The translations under genes and the position numbers were made by a program. From Adhaeribacter pallidiroseus (lineage in GTDB: Bacteria > Bacteroidota > Bacteroidia > Cytophagales > Hymenobacteraceae), in the NCBI RefSeq assembly GCF_003340495.1, contig NZ_QASA01000001.1, positions 4,464,001 through 4,528,000 on the forward strand: a DNA stretch of 64,000 nucleotides, given 5' to 3'. Under the pieces are notes generated by a model. It searched no databases and was not told where the DNA came from. It saw nothing but the letters and a program-made list of their open reading frames with translations. Each line of letters opens with the position of its first letter. Within the stretch, counting starts at the first letter, position 1. Below are positions 1-10,575 of the stretch, in pieces.

Positions 1-125
1 ATTCCGGACACTGAGCTTATTTTTAGAACAAGAGCGGTGTAAACTGTAATAGATAGTTTCGCCAGTTGCTCCAAGTCTGCCCTCCATGGGATAGCAATTT
101 GGGATCTTTCACCCCTCCTTACTAA

Positions 126-1316
126 CTACTTGGCCGGAGCTTCCACCCCTGAAAACTGGAGCACCATCTGCGGCAGGCGCTCGCCTTTAAATTCAATCTG
201 CGATAGCTCCGTATTAAATTGCTTTATTTCATCAGAGGTAAACCGTACCGCATCGGCACCATTATTCTCCAACATGTGGGCCATCTGGGTGGTACCTGGG
301 ATAGGCACAATCCATGGCTTTTGCGCTAGCAGCCAGGCCAATGCTATTTGCGCAGGAGTGGCTTCTTTCTGGGTTCCCCACTTTTTAATCAAATCTACCA
401 ACACCAGGTTGCTAGGTAAGTTCTCTGGTGAGAAGCGGGACTCTGCCCCGCGAATATCACCGGGAGCAAAACGGGTATTGGCGTCGATGGCTCCGGTTAA
501 GAAACCTACTCCCAGCGGACTCCATGGCACGAAGCCAATGCCAAGTTCCTCACAAAGCGGAATAACTGCTTCTTCTGGTCCGCGCCAGATAAGGGAATAT
601 TCATTCTGAATAGCCGTAACCGGGTGAATGGCATGGGCGCGTCTTACGGTTTGCAGTCCGGGTTCAGAAAGCCCATAATGCAATACTTTTCCGGCAGTAA
701 TAAGGTCTTTAATAGCACCCACCACATCTTCAATCGGTACGGCCGGATCTACCCGGTGCTGATACAACAAATCAACCCGATCAGTGCGTAAACGTTTCAA
801 CATGCCCTCTACTACTACCTTGATGTGGTCGGGACGACTATTCAAACCCGGGAGGCGTTGCCCGGTATTTTGATCTATATTCCAGCCAAACTTGGTTTCA
901 ATAACAACTTTATTACGAATAGGTACTAACGCTTCACCCAAGATGCGTTCTACCTCAAAAGGACCATATGCCTCCGCCGCATCGAATAGGGTAACGCCAT
1001 GATCGTAAGCAGTCCGAATGATGTGGTGCATTTCAGGTCGGGAAGGAACCTCAGTGGTATACTTACGGCTCATATTCTGCACCCCCAGGCCGATATTAGA
1101 AACTTCTAAATTACCCAGTTTTCGGCGGGTGGTTACTATTTCCTTCGATGAACTGTTAGCACTGGTTGCACTCGCAGCTGTTTTACAAGCGGTAGGTAAC
1201 ATGGCTCCACCGGCGAGAACTAACCCGGTTTTGAAAAAGTCTCGACGGTTAAAAATAGTACCTGTTTTTTTATTGGTTATAGTTTCCATAGTTGCTATTG
1301 TCTTACTAATTGACAA
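126..1316 (-). CDS. Exported aldo/keto reductase with Tat-type signal
   Basis: Aldo/keto reductase family oxidoreductase, expected to use NADPH on an unknown carbonyl substrate. The family tetrad is visible as D112 and Y117 (in FDAAEAYG), K142 (ETKFG) and H187 (YQHRVD). The N-terminus carries a twin-arginine signal (NRRDFFK, RR at 24-25), a hydrophobic stretch and a possible lipobox ending at C44 (LPTAC), so the folded enzyme is probably exported and may be lipid-anchored. Residue M10 is an equally good start. It is the last gene of a three-reductase operon, 38 bases after its neighbour, which it resembles closely in the barrel domain. Family assignment is firm; substrate is unknown. Confidence 0.9.
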   Translation of the reverse strand: MSISKTIATMETITNKKTGTIFNRRDFFKTGLVLAGGAMLPTACKTAASATSANSSSKEIVTTRRKLGNLEVSNIGLGVQNMSRKYTTEVPSRPEMHHIIRTAYDHGVTLFDAAEAYGPFEVERILGEALVPIRNKVVIETKFGWNIDQNTGQRLPGLNSRPDHIKVVVEGMLKRLRTDRVDLLYQHRVDPAVPIEDVVGAIKDLITAGKVLHYGLSEPGLQTVRRAHAIHPVTAIQNEYSLIWRGPEEAVIPLCEELGIGFVPWSPLGVGFLTGAIDANTRFAPGDIRGAESRFSPENLPSNLVLVDLIKKWGTQKEATPAQIALAWLLAQKPWIVPIPGTTQMAHMLENNGADAVRFTSDEIKQFNTELSQIEFKGERLPQMVLQFSGVEAPAK

Positions 1317-1354
1317 GGTACTTTGAAGGAGTTATTGCTTCTGTTTTGGCAAGA

Positions 1355-3212
<1,858 letters not shown>

Positions 3213-3238
3213 TTACTTTTTATTACAATGCAAAGGTC

Positions 3239-3256
3239 TAGGTAATTAGCTACCTA
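3239..3256. promoter_or_regulatory. Imperfect palindrome between reductase operon and araC-type gene
   Basis: The 18 bases TAGGTAATTAGCTACCTA have perfect outer arms (TAGGTA/TACCTA) and lie in the divergent promoter region, 30 bases upstream of the reductase start codon. Position and symmetry suit an operator for the adjacent regulator, but no binding consensus is known for it. Confidence 0.35.
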
Positions 3257-3335
3257 AATGTTATACAGATTACGGTTTTATCTACCAATATTACTGATTT
3301 AGTAAAGTGCTGTAAGGAAGCGTTAAATAAAGCAT

Positions 3336-3343
3336 TACTTTTG
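3336..3343 (+). promoter_or_regulatory. Candidate Bacteroidota -7 box of the araC-type gene
   Basis: TACTTTTG fits the Bacteroidota -7 consensus TAnnTTTG and lies 23 bases before the start codon of the regulator. I see no convincing -33 TTTG at the usual distance, so this rests on one box only. Confidence 0.35.
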
Positions 3344-3366
3344 AAATACAGACAAATATTGGTGCT

Positions 3367-4263
3367 ATGGATACTCTAAGAAGATTTGAAACGATCAGTG
3401 ATTACAATGTCTTCAACAATAATGAAACCCTTCACCCACTGGTGAGTGTGGTTGACTTGTCGAAAGCAAGCCCTCGATCAGGTTCTCGAATGTATTTTGG
3501 ATTTTACACGATTTTCTTAAAAGAGGTAAAATGCGGTGATTTGGTTTACGGCAGGCATACTTATGACTATCAAGAAGGCACCTTAGTTTTCCTTGCCCCC
3601 GGCCAAGTGGCAGGCATGAATAGTAATGGAGAAATCTATCAGCCAAAAGGTTATGCGCTGGTCTTCCATCCGGATTTAATACCAGGCACTTCCCTTGGAA
3701 AGCATATTCAAGATTATAGCTTCTTCGGTTATCAATTCCATGAAGCTCTTCATTTATCTGAACGGGAAAGGAAAATTGTTCTAGATTGTTTTTCAAAAAT
3801 TGAGTATGAACTAGAGCATGCCGTAGACAAACATAGTAAAAGATTGATTGTATCTAACATCGAACTTTTTCTTAATTATTGTATCCGTTTTTACGACCGT
3901 CAATTTATTACCCGGGATAATGTCCATAAAGGTGTACTGGAAAAATTCGAAGATTTATTAAAAGAGTATTTTCAATCAGATAAGCCGCAAAGTATTGGTT
4001 TACCTTCAGTCGCTTATTGTGCTAGTGAATTAAATCTATCCAATAATTATTTTGGCGATTTAGTAAAAAAAGAAACAGGTAAATCCGCACAAGAATACAT
4101 TCAGAGCAAGATAATAGAGATAGCAAAAGAAAAGATTTTTGACCAAAGCAAATCTGTTAATTTAATTGCCCATGAATTAGGCTTCAAATATCCTCAACAT
4201 TTTACCCGTTTGTTTAAACAGCGTGTTGGGCACTCTCCAAATGAGTACCGATCCCTTAATTAA
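3367..4263 (+). CDS. AraC-family transcriptional regulator
   Basis: 298-residue regulator with an N-terminal cupin-like sensor part (about 20-170) and a C-terminal AraC double helix-turn-helix (about 195-298). The second helix-turn-helix is well conserved: IAHELGFKYPQHFTRLFKQR followed by GHSPNEYR, the classic end of the AraC domain. Many Bacteroidota regulators of this kind sit beside aldo/keto reductase or dehydrogenase genes and activate them; the divergent layout here supports control of the three reductases. The effector is unknown. Confidence 0.92.
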   Translation: MDTLRRFETISDYNVFNNNETLHPLVSVVDLSKASPRSGSRMYFGFYTIFLKEVKCGDLVYGRHTYDYQEGTLVFLAPGQVAGMNSNGEIYQPKGYALVFHPDLIPGTSLGKHIQDYSFFGYQFHEALHLSERERKIVLDCFSKIEYELEHAVDKHSKRLIVSNIELFLNYCIRFYDRQFITRDNVHKGVLEKFEDLLKEYFQSDKPQSIGLPSVAYCASELNLSNNYFGDLVKKETGKSAQEYIQSKIIEIAKEKIFDQSKSVNLIAHELGFKYPQHFTRLFKQRVGHSPNEYRSLN

Positions 4264-4362
4264 TAAGCATTAGTTTAAAGCTGATTTACTTTAATATCAG
4301 TATTTATACTCTACCTTAAATTTTTTAATTGCCATAAATTTATTCTTTGATTAGAATTCTTC

Positions 4363-4593
4363 ATGGAGGATATTCTGACTTACTTGAATGAATTAGACCT
4401 AGACAGCTTGTCGCGGCAAGAACTAGAGGAATACTGCCAACTAATTGCTGGGCTAAGCCGGCACAATCCTACCCTTATAGAAAAATCAAGTTTGTTGCTG
4501 CTAAGAGTTCAGTTTGAAAGGAGAATTATAGAAATAGACAAATTTCAAGTTCAACTGCTGGAATCCTTTTGGTATATTCCCCGGTATAGATAA
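4363..4593 (+). CDS. Small hypothetical protein
   Basis: 76-residue, acidic, leucine-rich, predicted helical protein (MEDILTYLNELDLDSL at the start). No family recognised and no signal peptide or membrane segment. It starts 99 bases after the AraC-type regulator on the same strand and is followed by a terminator-like hairpin, so it may be the last gene of that unit. Real coding status is moderately likely from length and composition only. Confidence 0.45.
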   Translation: MEDILTYLNELDLDSLSRQELEEYCQLIAGLSRHNPTLIEKSSLLLLRVQFERRIIEIDKFQVQLLESFWYIPRYR

Positions 4594-4636
4594 ACTTAAA
4601 AGTTGTCGAATATTAATCCTGAAATACATTGACCAC

Positions 4637-4668
4637 TTGTCTCAAAAAACGGTCGTTTTGTGAGACAA
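4637..4668. repeat. Inverted repeat in a cluster of CTCA/TGAG motifs
   Basis: Arms TTGTCTCAAAAAAC and GTTTTGTGAGACAA (one mismatch) enclose four bases. In the next 110 bases the same short motif recurs in both orientations (CCATCTCAAATG, CCATCTCACTA, TTTTGAGACGG, TTTTTGAGATTG). Similar CTCAAAA/TTTTGAG motifs occur beside the integrase at the other end of the element, so these may be recombinase or accessory-factor sites near a left attachment site. That is inference. Confidence 0.4.
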
Positions 4669-4672
4669 AACT

Positions 4673-4696
4673 AAGCCTCCAAAAAGAGGCTTTTTT
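4673..4696 (+). terminator. Intrinsic terminator
   Basis: Stem AAGCCTC/GAGGCTT with a six-base loop, followed by T residues. It closes the regulator plus small-gene unit on the plus strand. Confidence 0.65.
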
Positions 4697-5171
4697 GTGC
4701 TAAAAACCATCTCAAATGACCATCTCACTAATCAAAAGTAAAAACTTATTTTTGAGACGGCATTTTTGAGATTGTTAGAATTTTACTCTTGGGAATGGAC
4801 GAAGGCTAGTTCATAAAGACCGGTTCATAATTAGATATACTCAATAATTTTAGACTGGCTTTTTGACCTTTTAAACCTTTGTTAAATTTATTATCATTAA
4901 ATAACTAGTTACTTAGTAAACAACAGCCAGCGGATTAATGAAAAACTCAGTGATTTACAGCGCCGTCTAATATGTATTCTGGAGAAAACCATGCATCTGT
5001 GGCTAGATTCTTCCTCTGATTCAGTTAGATCAAGGATGGGAAATGTCATATTCTGCAATTTAAATCCAATTTTATGGTAATAAATACTGAAAAATCAGTA
5101 TTGCATGTTGTACCGGAGCCAGATACCTTAGTTCCATTCTTCAATTGCCTGTATCTTTAATCCCCTTAAAC
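4697..5171. other. Intergenic stretch, possible left end of the integrated element
   Basis: Beyond the CTCA/TGAG motifs up to about 4775 I see no gene, RNA or mobile-element remnant here. The stretch is AT-rich and leads into the Ig-like repeat gene. No copy of the tRNA-Leu 3' end is visible, so a left attachment site cannot be placed. Confidence 0.4.
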
Positions 5172-7487
5172 ATGGCATCTATTTTTTTACTTCCGCCAAC
5201 AGTAACCGGCCCTGTTACAACATTAAGTTTAAATGTGTTAGTGGTAGGATGTGTGGCAGGAGCTACTGTTCAGCTTTACCGCAATGGTAATAAACTTGGA
5301 AATGATGAATTGGCCGATTATACGGGAAATGCCACTATTACGGTAAGTAGTTTAAATCTCAAAGCGGGAGAAAAAATAACGGCAAAACAGAGCCAGATAA
5401 ATGGAGTAGGGGTTCTTGAAGAGAGTGATCCAAGTCCGGATATGTATGCCCAAATAGTAATGGCCATTCCTACCAATTTACCACCGCTTCTTTTTCTGAG
5501 CAATATTCACTCCTGTGTAGACTACATTATCGTTGGAGGAGCTATTCCAGGGGCAACTGTTTATATAAATGATGAAAATGGGAATATTGGATTTGAACTA
5601 GCGATTGGTACCGAGGTATCTGTTTCCATTCAGTCTAAAAATCCTCTAAAGATAGATGGCATCCTGAAAGCGTATCAGGAGGTAAGCAGCGGAAAGTCTC
5701 CGAAAACCCCGAGCTTACCCGTTGCTGCTATTCCTATTAAAGAAAGGGTTCTGGAGGCTCCTTTTGTGATGCCGCCTTTGTATGAATGTGACACCGCAGT
5801 TAGTGTTACAGGGATTATGGATGGAGCATCTGTTAATCTTAAATCTAATGTGTCGGGCGGGGGTCTATACCCATTTATAGGAAACGCGGCGCTGCTAGGT
5901 ACTTTACCTTTAAAGTTTAATGAAAACCTTACGGCCATCCAGTTCTTTCGCCGGTGTGGTATTGAAAGTGGAGAATCTACCCAGGTGCCGGTCTTAAAAC
6001 TTACTCACCTACCAACACCCCGCGCTCTGCATCCTTTATGCCACGGGGCGACTTCTTTTACCGCAACTGATTTAGTGGCTGGCGCTAAAATTTCTGTGTA
6101 CATTGGTATCAACACAGGAGGGGGAAGTACAAGCAGTTCTCTGATTGGGCAGGCTACGGCGAATGGAACTACCCAAACCTTTCCATTGCCAACTACTACT
6201 TTTCCAACGGGTCAACCGGCAGATTTTATTCAGATTTCGCAGGAACGGTGCTCTGTAGGTTCGTTATTTCTTCATAATACTTTATTCAGTTCCATTCCGG
6301 GTCTAGCTCCTCCACCAATTTTAGCTGAAATGTTCGAATGTTCGCGCATGGTTGAAATTAGCAATCTTACACCAGGAACTACTCTTTTACTTACCTCAAA
6401 CAATGCTGATTGGCCCACTCTGGCGGCACCCATGTATGTAACCAGCTCTAGGATGCAGGTAAAGCTGTATAGGACTTTAAAAGCATTTGAAGAAGTTACC
6501 GCCGAATTAAAGGGGTGCAATACCGGAGCAATCAGTAAAGTTACACGTACCGTGGAGGCACTAACTATACTCGCTGCGCCAGAGGTAATGGTTACCCGAT
6601 TATGGCAAGATTTTGTTCGTGTAAAGTGCGTACCAGGGGCTCAAGTCCACGTGTACATTAATGAAAAATGGCGAGGCCGAGCCGAGGCGGTTACAAGTGT
6701 CGTAAAAGTTCCGGTTGGTAAACTGGGTAGAGAAGATAAAATAACGGCTTTACAAACAATCTGTACCCGAATATCTGACATGAGTTTCCCCCCCATGCAG
6801 GTTAGTTTAGGACAACTGGTAGCACAACACCAACCATCCGAAGTTATTAAAAACGCTAATCCCCAAAATGTATCAGTGCAGGTTTTTGATGCAGATTTTA
6901 AGTTTAACTTACCTGCAACCATTCAAATGCCAGGAGCTACTTTTCCAGCAAATACTGTTTTTCCTTGGTTATTCCCAATAGGACAAAGTAGCCCTGCAAC
7001 TAGCGTGCACTTAACAGATTATGAAAGCGTCTCCCTCACCTGGAATTTAAAAGATCCTCCCCCTCCCCCTCCCCCGGATGCTCCTGCCAAACTTACCCTA
7101 TCCGTAACTTCCGGGATTGGAGTTACCTTTAAAAAAGTGGATTGGACTCTATTTATCAGGCAGTCTCTGGGCGGAGCCTTAACCCCTTTTCCTGGTGGAA
7201 CAGGAAACGGTACAAGTGCCGCTATTTCTCTACCTACCCCTTCTCCTCCCCCTATATTTTATTACGTTAGTTGCGAATGCAACTTTGAAATAGATAAAGT
7301 CGCTTATAAAGCTGACGTTATAATCCATCCATATTCTGATGATCCTGCCAAAGCAATTATCGAGTGGAGAGGTAATCCCTTACAAGCTAACTTTCAACTA
7401 CAATCAGATTTTATTTATTCCAGTGATAATAATGGCAACATCACAGGTAAAATCTTTTATTATCTTCGATTAATCAATGTTGTTTAA
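5172..7487 (+). CDS. Ig-like repeat protein without signal peptide
   Basis: About 771 residues from ATG at 5172; an upstream in-frame TTG at 5145 is less likely. The protein is a chain of about six beta-rich modules of 90-110 residues, each with a core like GATVQLY, GATVYI, GASVNL, GAKISVYI, GTTLLLT, GAQVHVYI and usually a cysteine shortly before it. Near residue 635 there is a proline run, then a different beta-rich C-terminal part. The pattern suits bacterial Ig-like or adhesin modules. No export signal and no type IX sorting tail are visible, which is odd for an adhesin. It could be element-borne cargo or a virion-associated protein. Function unassigned. Confidence 0.75.
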   Translation: MASIFLLPPTVTGPVTTLSLNVLVVGCVAGATVQLYRNGNKLGNDELADYTGNATITVSSLNLKAGEKITAKQSQINGVGVLEESDPSPDMYAQIVMAIPTNLPPLLFLSNIHSCVDYIIVGGAIPGATVYINDENGNIGFELAIGTEVSVSIQSKNPLKIDGILKAYQEVSSGKSPKTPSLPVAAIPIKERVLEAPFVMPPLYECDTAVSVTGIMDGASVNLKSNVSGGGLYPFIGNAALLGTLPLKFNENLTAIQFFRRCGIESGESTQVPVLKLTHLPTPRALHPLCHGATSFTATDLVAGAKISVYIGINTGGGSTSSSLIGQATANGTTQTFPLPTTTFPTGQPADFIQISQERCSVGSLFLHNTLFSSIPGLAPPPILAEMFECSRMVEISNLTPGTTLLLTSNNADWPTLAAPMYVTSSRMQVKLYRTLKAFEEVTAELKGCNTGAISKVTRTVEALTILAAPEVMVTRLWQDFVRVKCVPGAQVHVYINEKWRGRAEAVTSVVKVPVGKLGREDKITALQTICTRISDMSFPPMQVSLGQLVAQHQPSEVIKNANPQNVSVQVFDADFKFNLPATIQMPGATFPANTVFPWLFPIGQSSPATSVHLTDYESVSLTWNLKDPPPPPPPDAPAKLTLSVTSGIGVTFKKVDWTLFIRQSLGGALTPFPGGTGNGTSAAISLPTPSPPPIFYYVSCECNFEIDKVAYKADVIIHPYSDDPAKAIIEWRGNPLQANFQLQSDFIYSSDNNGNITGKIFYYLRLINVV

Positions 7488-7529
7488 ACTTCTTAATTTT
7501 TAACCACATTATATTTAATACAAAACTAT

Positions 7530-7715
7530 TTAGTAAAATTTTGCTTTGCTGATTTTACGAATAAATTGTACGGTAAAGGCTAAGAAGTGAAAAGCAAGCC
7601 AATGTTGGGCTTCGGTTTCAAAAGGAATGAGTAAAGCTCTAAAACTAACTAGCCGAGCATTAGTTTGTTCAATGACATTCCTTCTTTTGAAAAGCTCTTG
7701 ATCAAAGTATATATA
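7530..7715 (-). pseudogene. Remnant of an IS5-type transposase C-terminus
   Basis: Reading the minus strand from about 7715 to the stop at 7530 gives some 60 residues including KRRNVIEQTNARLVSFRALL and QHWLAFHFLAFTVQFIRK. This is the C-terminal end of an IS5/IS1182-like DDE transposase, with the catalytic glutamate in VIEQTNARL. An in-frame stop lies just upstream and the rest of the gene is missing, so it is a decayed fragment. It marks this stretch as an old landing site for mobile DNA. Confidence 0.7.
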
Positions 7716-7808
7716 CTAGAGGAAATTTGATGATTCTAGCTGCGATAAAGACTTCTTTGAAGATCGGGCAAAAACATGTAATAATAGTCTTAGACCACTA
7801 ATTACTGG

Positions 7809-7840
7809 TAGGTTCAGAAAGCTATAGCTTTTTGAACCTA
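7809..7840. repeat. 32-base near-perfect palindrome
   Basis: TAGGTTCAGAAAGCTA is followed directly by its reverse complement with one mismatch. It sits between the transposase remnant and the next hairpin. It could be an operator, a stem-loop, or a leftover of an insertion-sequence end. Confidence 0.5.
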
Positions 7841-7866
7841 GAATTAGCTGAAAAACATTCTATAAT

Positions 7867-7912
7867 AAATAAGCCTGCTCATAGATTTTAAATTCTATGA
7901 GCAGGCTTATTT
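7867..7912. terminator. Strong bidirectional hairpin terminator
   Basis: Perfect 19-base arms starting AAATAAGCCTGCTCATAGA with an eight-base loop; A and T at the two ends give T-tracts in both directions. It lies 37 bases past the stop of the minus-strand gene 7949-8647 and is probably its terminator. Confidence 0.65.
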
Positions 7913-7948
7913 AGATGGTTCTGTGAGTAAATTATAAAATTGTATTAC

Positions 7949-8647
7949 TTATGAATTGTTATAAGTAATATGTGTGGATTTTCTATCCGCTAAATCGTGA
8001 AACTTTATTACTAAATCTGAAAGCCCATTGCCAATTTCTTGTAATCGACTATATACAGGGAATGAAATTACTTTAAACTTCATTTGAGCTATATTAGCAG
8101 CTTTTAAGTTTCCTTCATTAATGGCAGTTTCCATAGATGTGCAAACTTCATCAAGGCTTTCAAATACTTCTTTATGAACAAACTCAACTAATACCGCATC
8201 TGCCGCACTTAATTCCTCAAAGGCTAGGGCTGCCAACTCTAATTTATCTTCAGAAAATAATTCCTTTAATTTATTTCTTCCAATTCTTTCATTATAAATT
8301 CTTTCAATTTGTCGGCAATCAAATTTAAGTGTCTGATAGCCCTTCCCTGTTTTAAGTTCACGGTATTCTCCAACAAGATTTGAGAACTTGTTTTTATATT
8401 TAGAATCTGATAAATCAAAGTCCCTGAATTTATTTATCCACTTGACCACGTTTTTATTTGCTTCAAGAATTTTATTGCAAACTTCTTGTAAGTCATCAGC
8501 ACAGCCTTTAAAATCTGGTATAATAACATCGAAAAGTTTGCACAAGAGTGATATTAAGGTTTCAGTTGCCTTCAAACCTGGTTCAATTTCTTTAAACATA
8601 GAATTATCCTCTTTGCTATTGTTGTTGGCTAAACTTGGTGAGTTCAT
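7949..8647 (-). CDS. Hypothetical helical protein
   Basis: 232 residues, predicted almost entirely alpha-helical, with no signal peptide and one weak hydrophobic stretch (TLISLLCKLFDVII). No family recognised. A second start at M17 (MFKEIEPG) is possible. It is in an AT-rich block with the next gene (8853-9710), both on the minus strand and unlike the GC-richer phage-like module downstream, which suggests separately acquired cargo. Confidence 0.6.
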   Translation of the reverse strand: MNSPSLANNNSKEDNSMFKEIEPGLKATETLISLLCKLFDVIIPDFKGCADDLQEVCNKILEANKNVVKWINKFRDFDLSDSKYKNKFSNLVGEYRELKTGKGYQTLKFDCRQIERIYNERIGRNKLKELFSEDKLELAALAFEELSAADAVLVEFVHKEVFESLDEVCTSMETAINEGNLKAANIAQMKFKVISFPVYSRLQEIGNGLSDLVIKFHDLADRKSTHITYNNS

Positions 8648-8660
8648 CTGACTAGAGTTT

Positions 8661-8744
8661 ATTACATTTTTATATGTAGCACGTATTTAAGCTAAATGTA
8701 TAAAAAAACAAAGCTTAAATTACATTTTAATATAAAAATGTGAT
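8661..8744. repeat. Spaced inverted repeat upstream of hypothetical gene
   Basis: ATTACATTTTTATAT (8661-8675) and ATATAAAAATGTGAT (8730-8744) are inverted copies with one mismatch, 54 bases apart, just upstream of the gene that starts at 8647. The region is AT-rich, so chance is possible; an operator pair is an alternative. Confidence 0.3.
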
Positions 8745-8852
8745 AAAAGGCTTCGAATATCTACTGGTAATTAAAAACACATAAAACCTTCCAACAAAGT
8801 TTACACTTAACTGTAAATTGACCAATAGCTTAACTTTAGGGTGTATACAATG

Positions 8853-9710
8853 TTATTTCAAGCTTTTTCTATATGTATTAAAGTCTTCAATTAAATCAAA
8901 AGGTAATGTGTAAACTTTAAAATTAATTACATTATCCGATTCAGCATAATCAGAAAAAACAGTTATATCATTTTCAGAAGTCTTGAATTCACCCGCAAAA
9001 GTTTCGATATTTGAAATTGCTTCCTCTAATTCCTCTTGTTGAATTTTGTATATAAATTTTTGTATATCAATAATTGAAATAGATAAGTCCTTAATTAATG
9101 GTCGTATATCTATATCCTCCTGAAGCTCCAAGAGTTCTTTATAAACACTACCAAAAAGATCCTTTTCATTCAACATCGTTTCGATATTTATTAATATAGC
9201 AAAATCGCCAATCATCTTCTCAGGATTTTTGTTATTGGGTTCAGCCTGGAAATGAAGTCCGTCTATTGGAAAACCTAAGTGAAGTGAATAATTTCTCAGT
9301 TTACTTAGAAAGCGGTAGGCGAAAGATGCGTCATAATGCTGTTTTGTCAAATCAATAAAGTCATTTACAATTTTTGAATTTTTTCCATATTTCCTCTTTA
9401 AAAAGGTTTGTGCATTATCTAAGAAAAATTTAAATGATGAAAGCAAATTAAGAACTATTCTATTAGCTTCCATAATCAGAACATTATCTGTGATTATTTT
9501 AATATCTATATTTGTAACCGGAACATTGGATAGCTCTCGTAAAAATTCTGAATATTCATTTATATTCAATTGTAAGTATTTAAATACTACAAACTGAGTA
9601 TGGCTATCTTTAATTACTTTTCCATCTGCCATTAAAAGGTTGTAAATGTTCTGAGAAATGTCTTTAATTGTCTCAAATCTATTATCCTTAACACTCGATA
9701 GTCTAATCAA
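8853..9710 (-). CDS. Hypothetical protein with HEPN-like motif
   Basis: 285-residue, helix-rich protein. Around residues 138-150 it reads FLSKLRNYSLHLGFP, which contains the R-x4-H pattern of HEPN RNase domains (RNYSLH) in a helical context typical of HEPN-like proteins. HEPN proteins are often RNA-cleaving toxins or abortive-infection effectors. The match here is to a short motif only, so the assignment is tentative. No partner gene is obvious; the neighbour at 7949-8647 is also helical and of unknown role. Confidence 0.6.
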   Translation of the reverse strand: MIRLSSVKDNRFETIKDISQNIYNLLMADGKVIKDSHTQFVVFKYLQLNINEYSEFLRELSNVPVTNIDIKIITDNVLIMEANRIVLNLLSSFKFFLDNAQTFLKRKYGKNSKIVNDFIDLTKQHYDASFAYRFLSKLRNYSLHLGFPIDGLHFQAEPNNKNPEKMIGDFAILINIETMLNEKDLFGSVYKELLELQEDIDIRPLIKDLSISIIDIQKFIYKIQQEELEEAISNIETFAGEFKTSENDITVFSDYAESDNVINFKVYTLPFDLIEDFNTYRKSLK

Positions 9711-9807
9711 AATTTGAATATTATTAGAGTTTTTATTTATTTAAATTGGGCCAACTATTAGTTTAAATCACAAATAAGATCGTTTAACCCCAATAACCTA
9801 TTTACTA

Positions 9808-10053
9808 TTAGGCTAAGACTGGAATGCCAAAATTATCATAGATCAGGCGCAGATCCAATACAGTTAAAAGCGAATTATCTTTTTTGTTTATTTGGCAACG
9901 TTGCAACCATCTTTTTAAAGTGCAAGGATGCACGTTATACTCAGCGGCTACTTCTTTGCGAGTTTTAGGGCGGGAAAGGAGTTTTACTAAGGCCGTGGAT
10001 TGAAATTCAAGCGGGGCAGGATAAGCTTGGTTGAAGGTAGAAGTGTAGTTCAC
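9808..10053 (-). CDS. Small helix-turn-helix protein
   Basis: 81 residues. The middle part (SRPKTRKEVAAEYNVHPCTL, then KRWLQRCQI) is a helix-turn-helix of the kind found in transposase-like and small phage regulators. It is transcribed divergently from the long structural module that starts at 10291, a position that suits a regulator of that module. No dimerisation or ligand domain is present. Regulatory role is inference. Confidence 0.65.
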   Translation of the reverse strand: MNYTSTFNQAYPAPLEFQSTALVKLLSRPKTRKEVAAEYNVHPCTLKRWLQRCQINKKDNSLLTVLDLRLIYDNFGIPVLA

Positions 10054-10290
10054 TGGAAGTAGAAGTTTGTTATAAGGAGTGGTTTAATTTTGTAAAGTTA
10101 ATAGCAAAAGAACTTCCAATCTTTTATAACATTTTCAAGGTTGTACTTTTTTTAAGCAATTATGTGTATTTATGCGCAAAGTGCAACATTTGGAAGCACT
10201 TTCGAGCAAATGTAAGCAACGTCCTTTTTGATGGTGGTAATATTGTATTGTCAACGATGAGCAATCCAAAATACCGCAACCAAAGAGTAC

Positions 10291-10575
10291 ATGTTACTAG
10301 AGTTCAATTCTACCGCACCAAGTAATCTACCTTCCTACCCTACTGCCTTAGTAGCATCCGTCTACACCCTCTGTACATTTCTCTTTGGTTCCGTTTTTTC
10401 TATTTACGAAGTTGGCTTGGAGCATTTAGGCTCTATCACAGTTTTCCATTCTATAGAAGTTACTTGGTACGCTGCTCTTGGCGGTACCGCTTCGGTTATC
10501 GCTAAACTTCTCGGTGAAACTGCCTTCAACTTTTTCAAATTAAAGTTTACAACATGGCTAAGAACGCAGGCCTAG
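10291..10575 (+). CDS. Small membrane protein, first gene of phage-like module
   Basis: 94 residues with two predicted membrane segments (about 19-40 and 56-76). No family recognised; it has the size and topology of a holin or of a small virion membrane protein. It overlaps the next gene by 22 bases, indicating tight co-translation, and opens the long co-directional gene series. The 237 bases before it hold no gene and must contain the promoter, but I cannot place boxes with confidence. Confidence 0.65.
   Translation: MLLEFNSTAPSNLPSYPTALVASVYTLCTFLFGSVFSIYEVGLEHLGSITVFHSIEVTWYAALGGTASVIAKLLGETAFNFFKLKFTTWLRTQA

Noticed and set aside
5145-5171. TTG start for the Ig-like repeat protein
   Set aside because: The ATG at 5172 in the same frame gives a more natural start; the extra nine residues add nothing recognisable.
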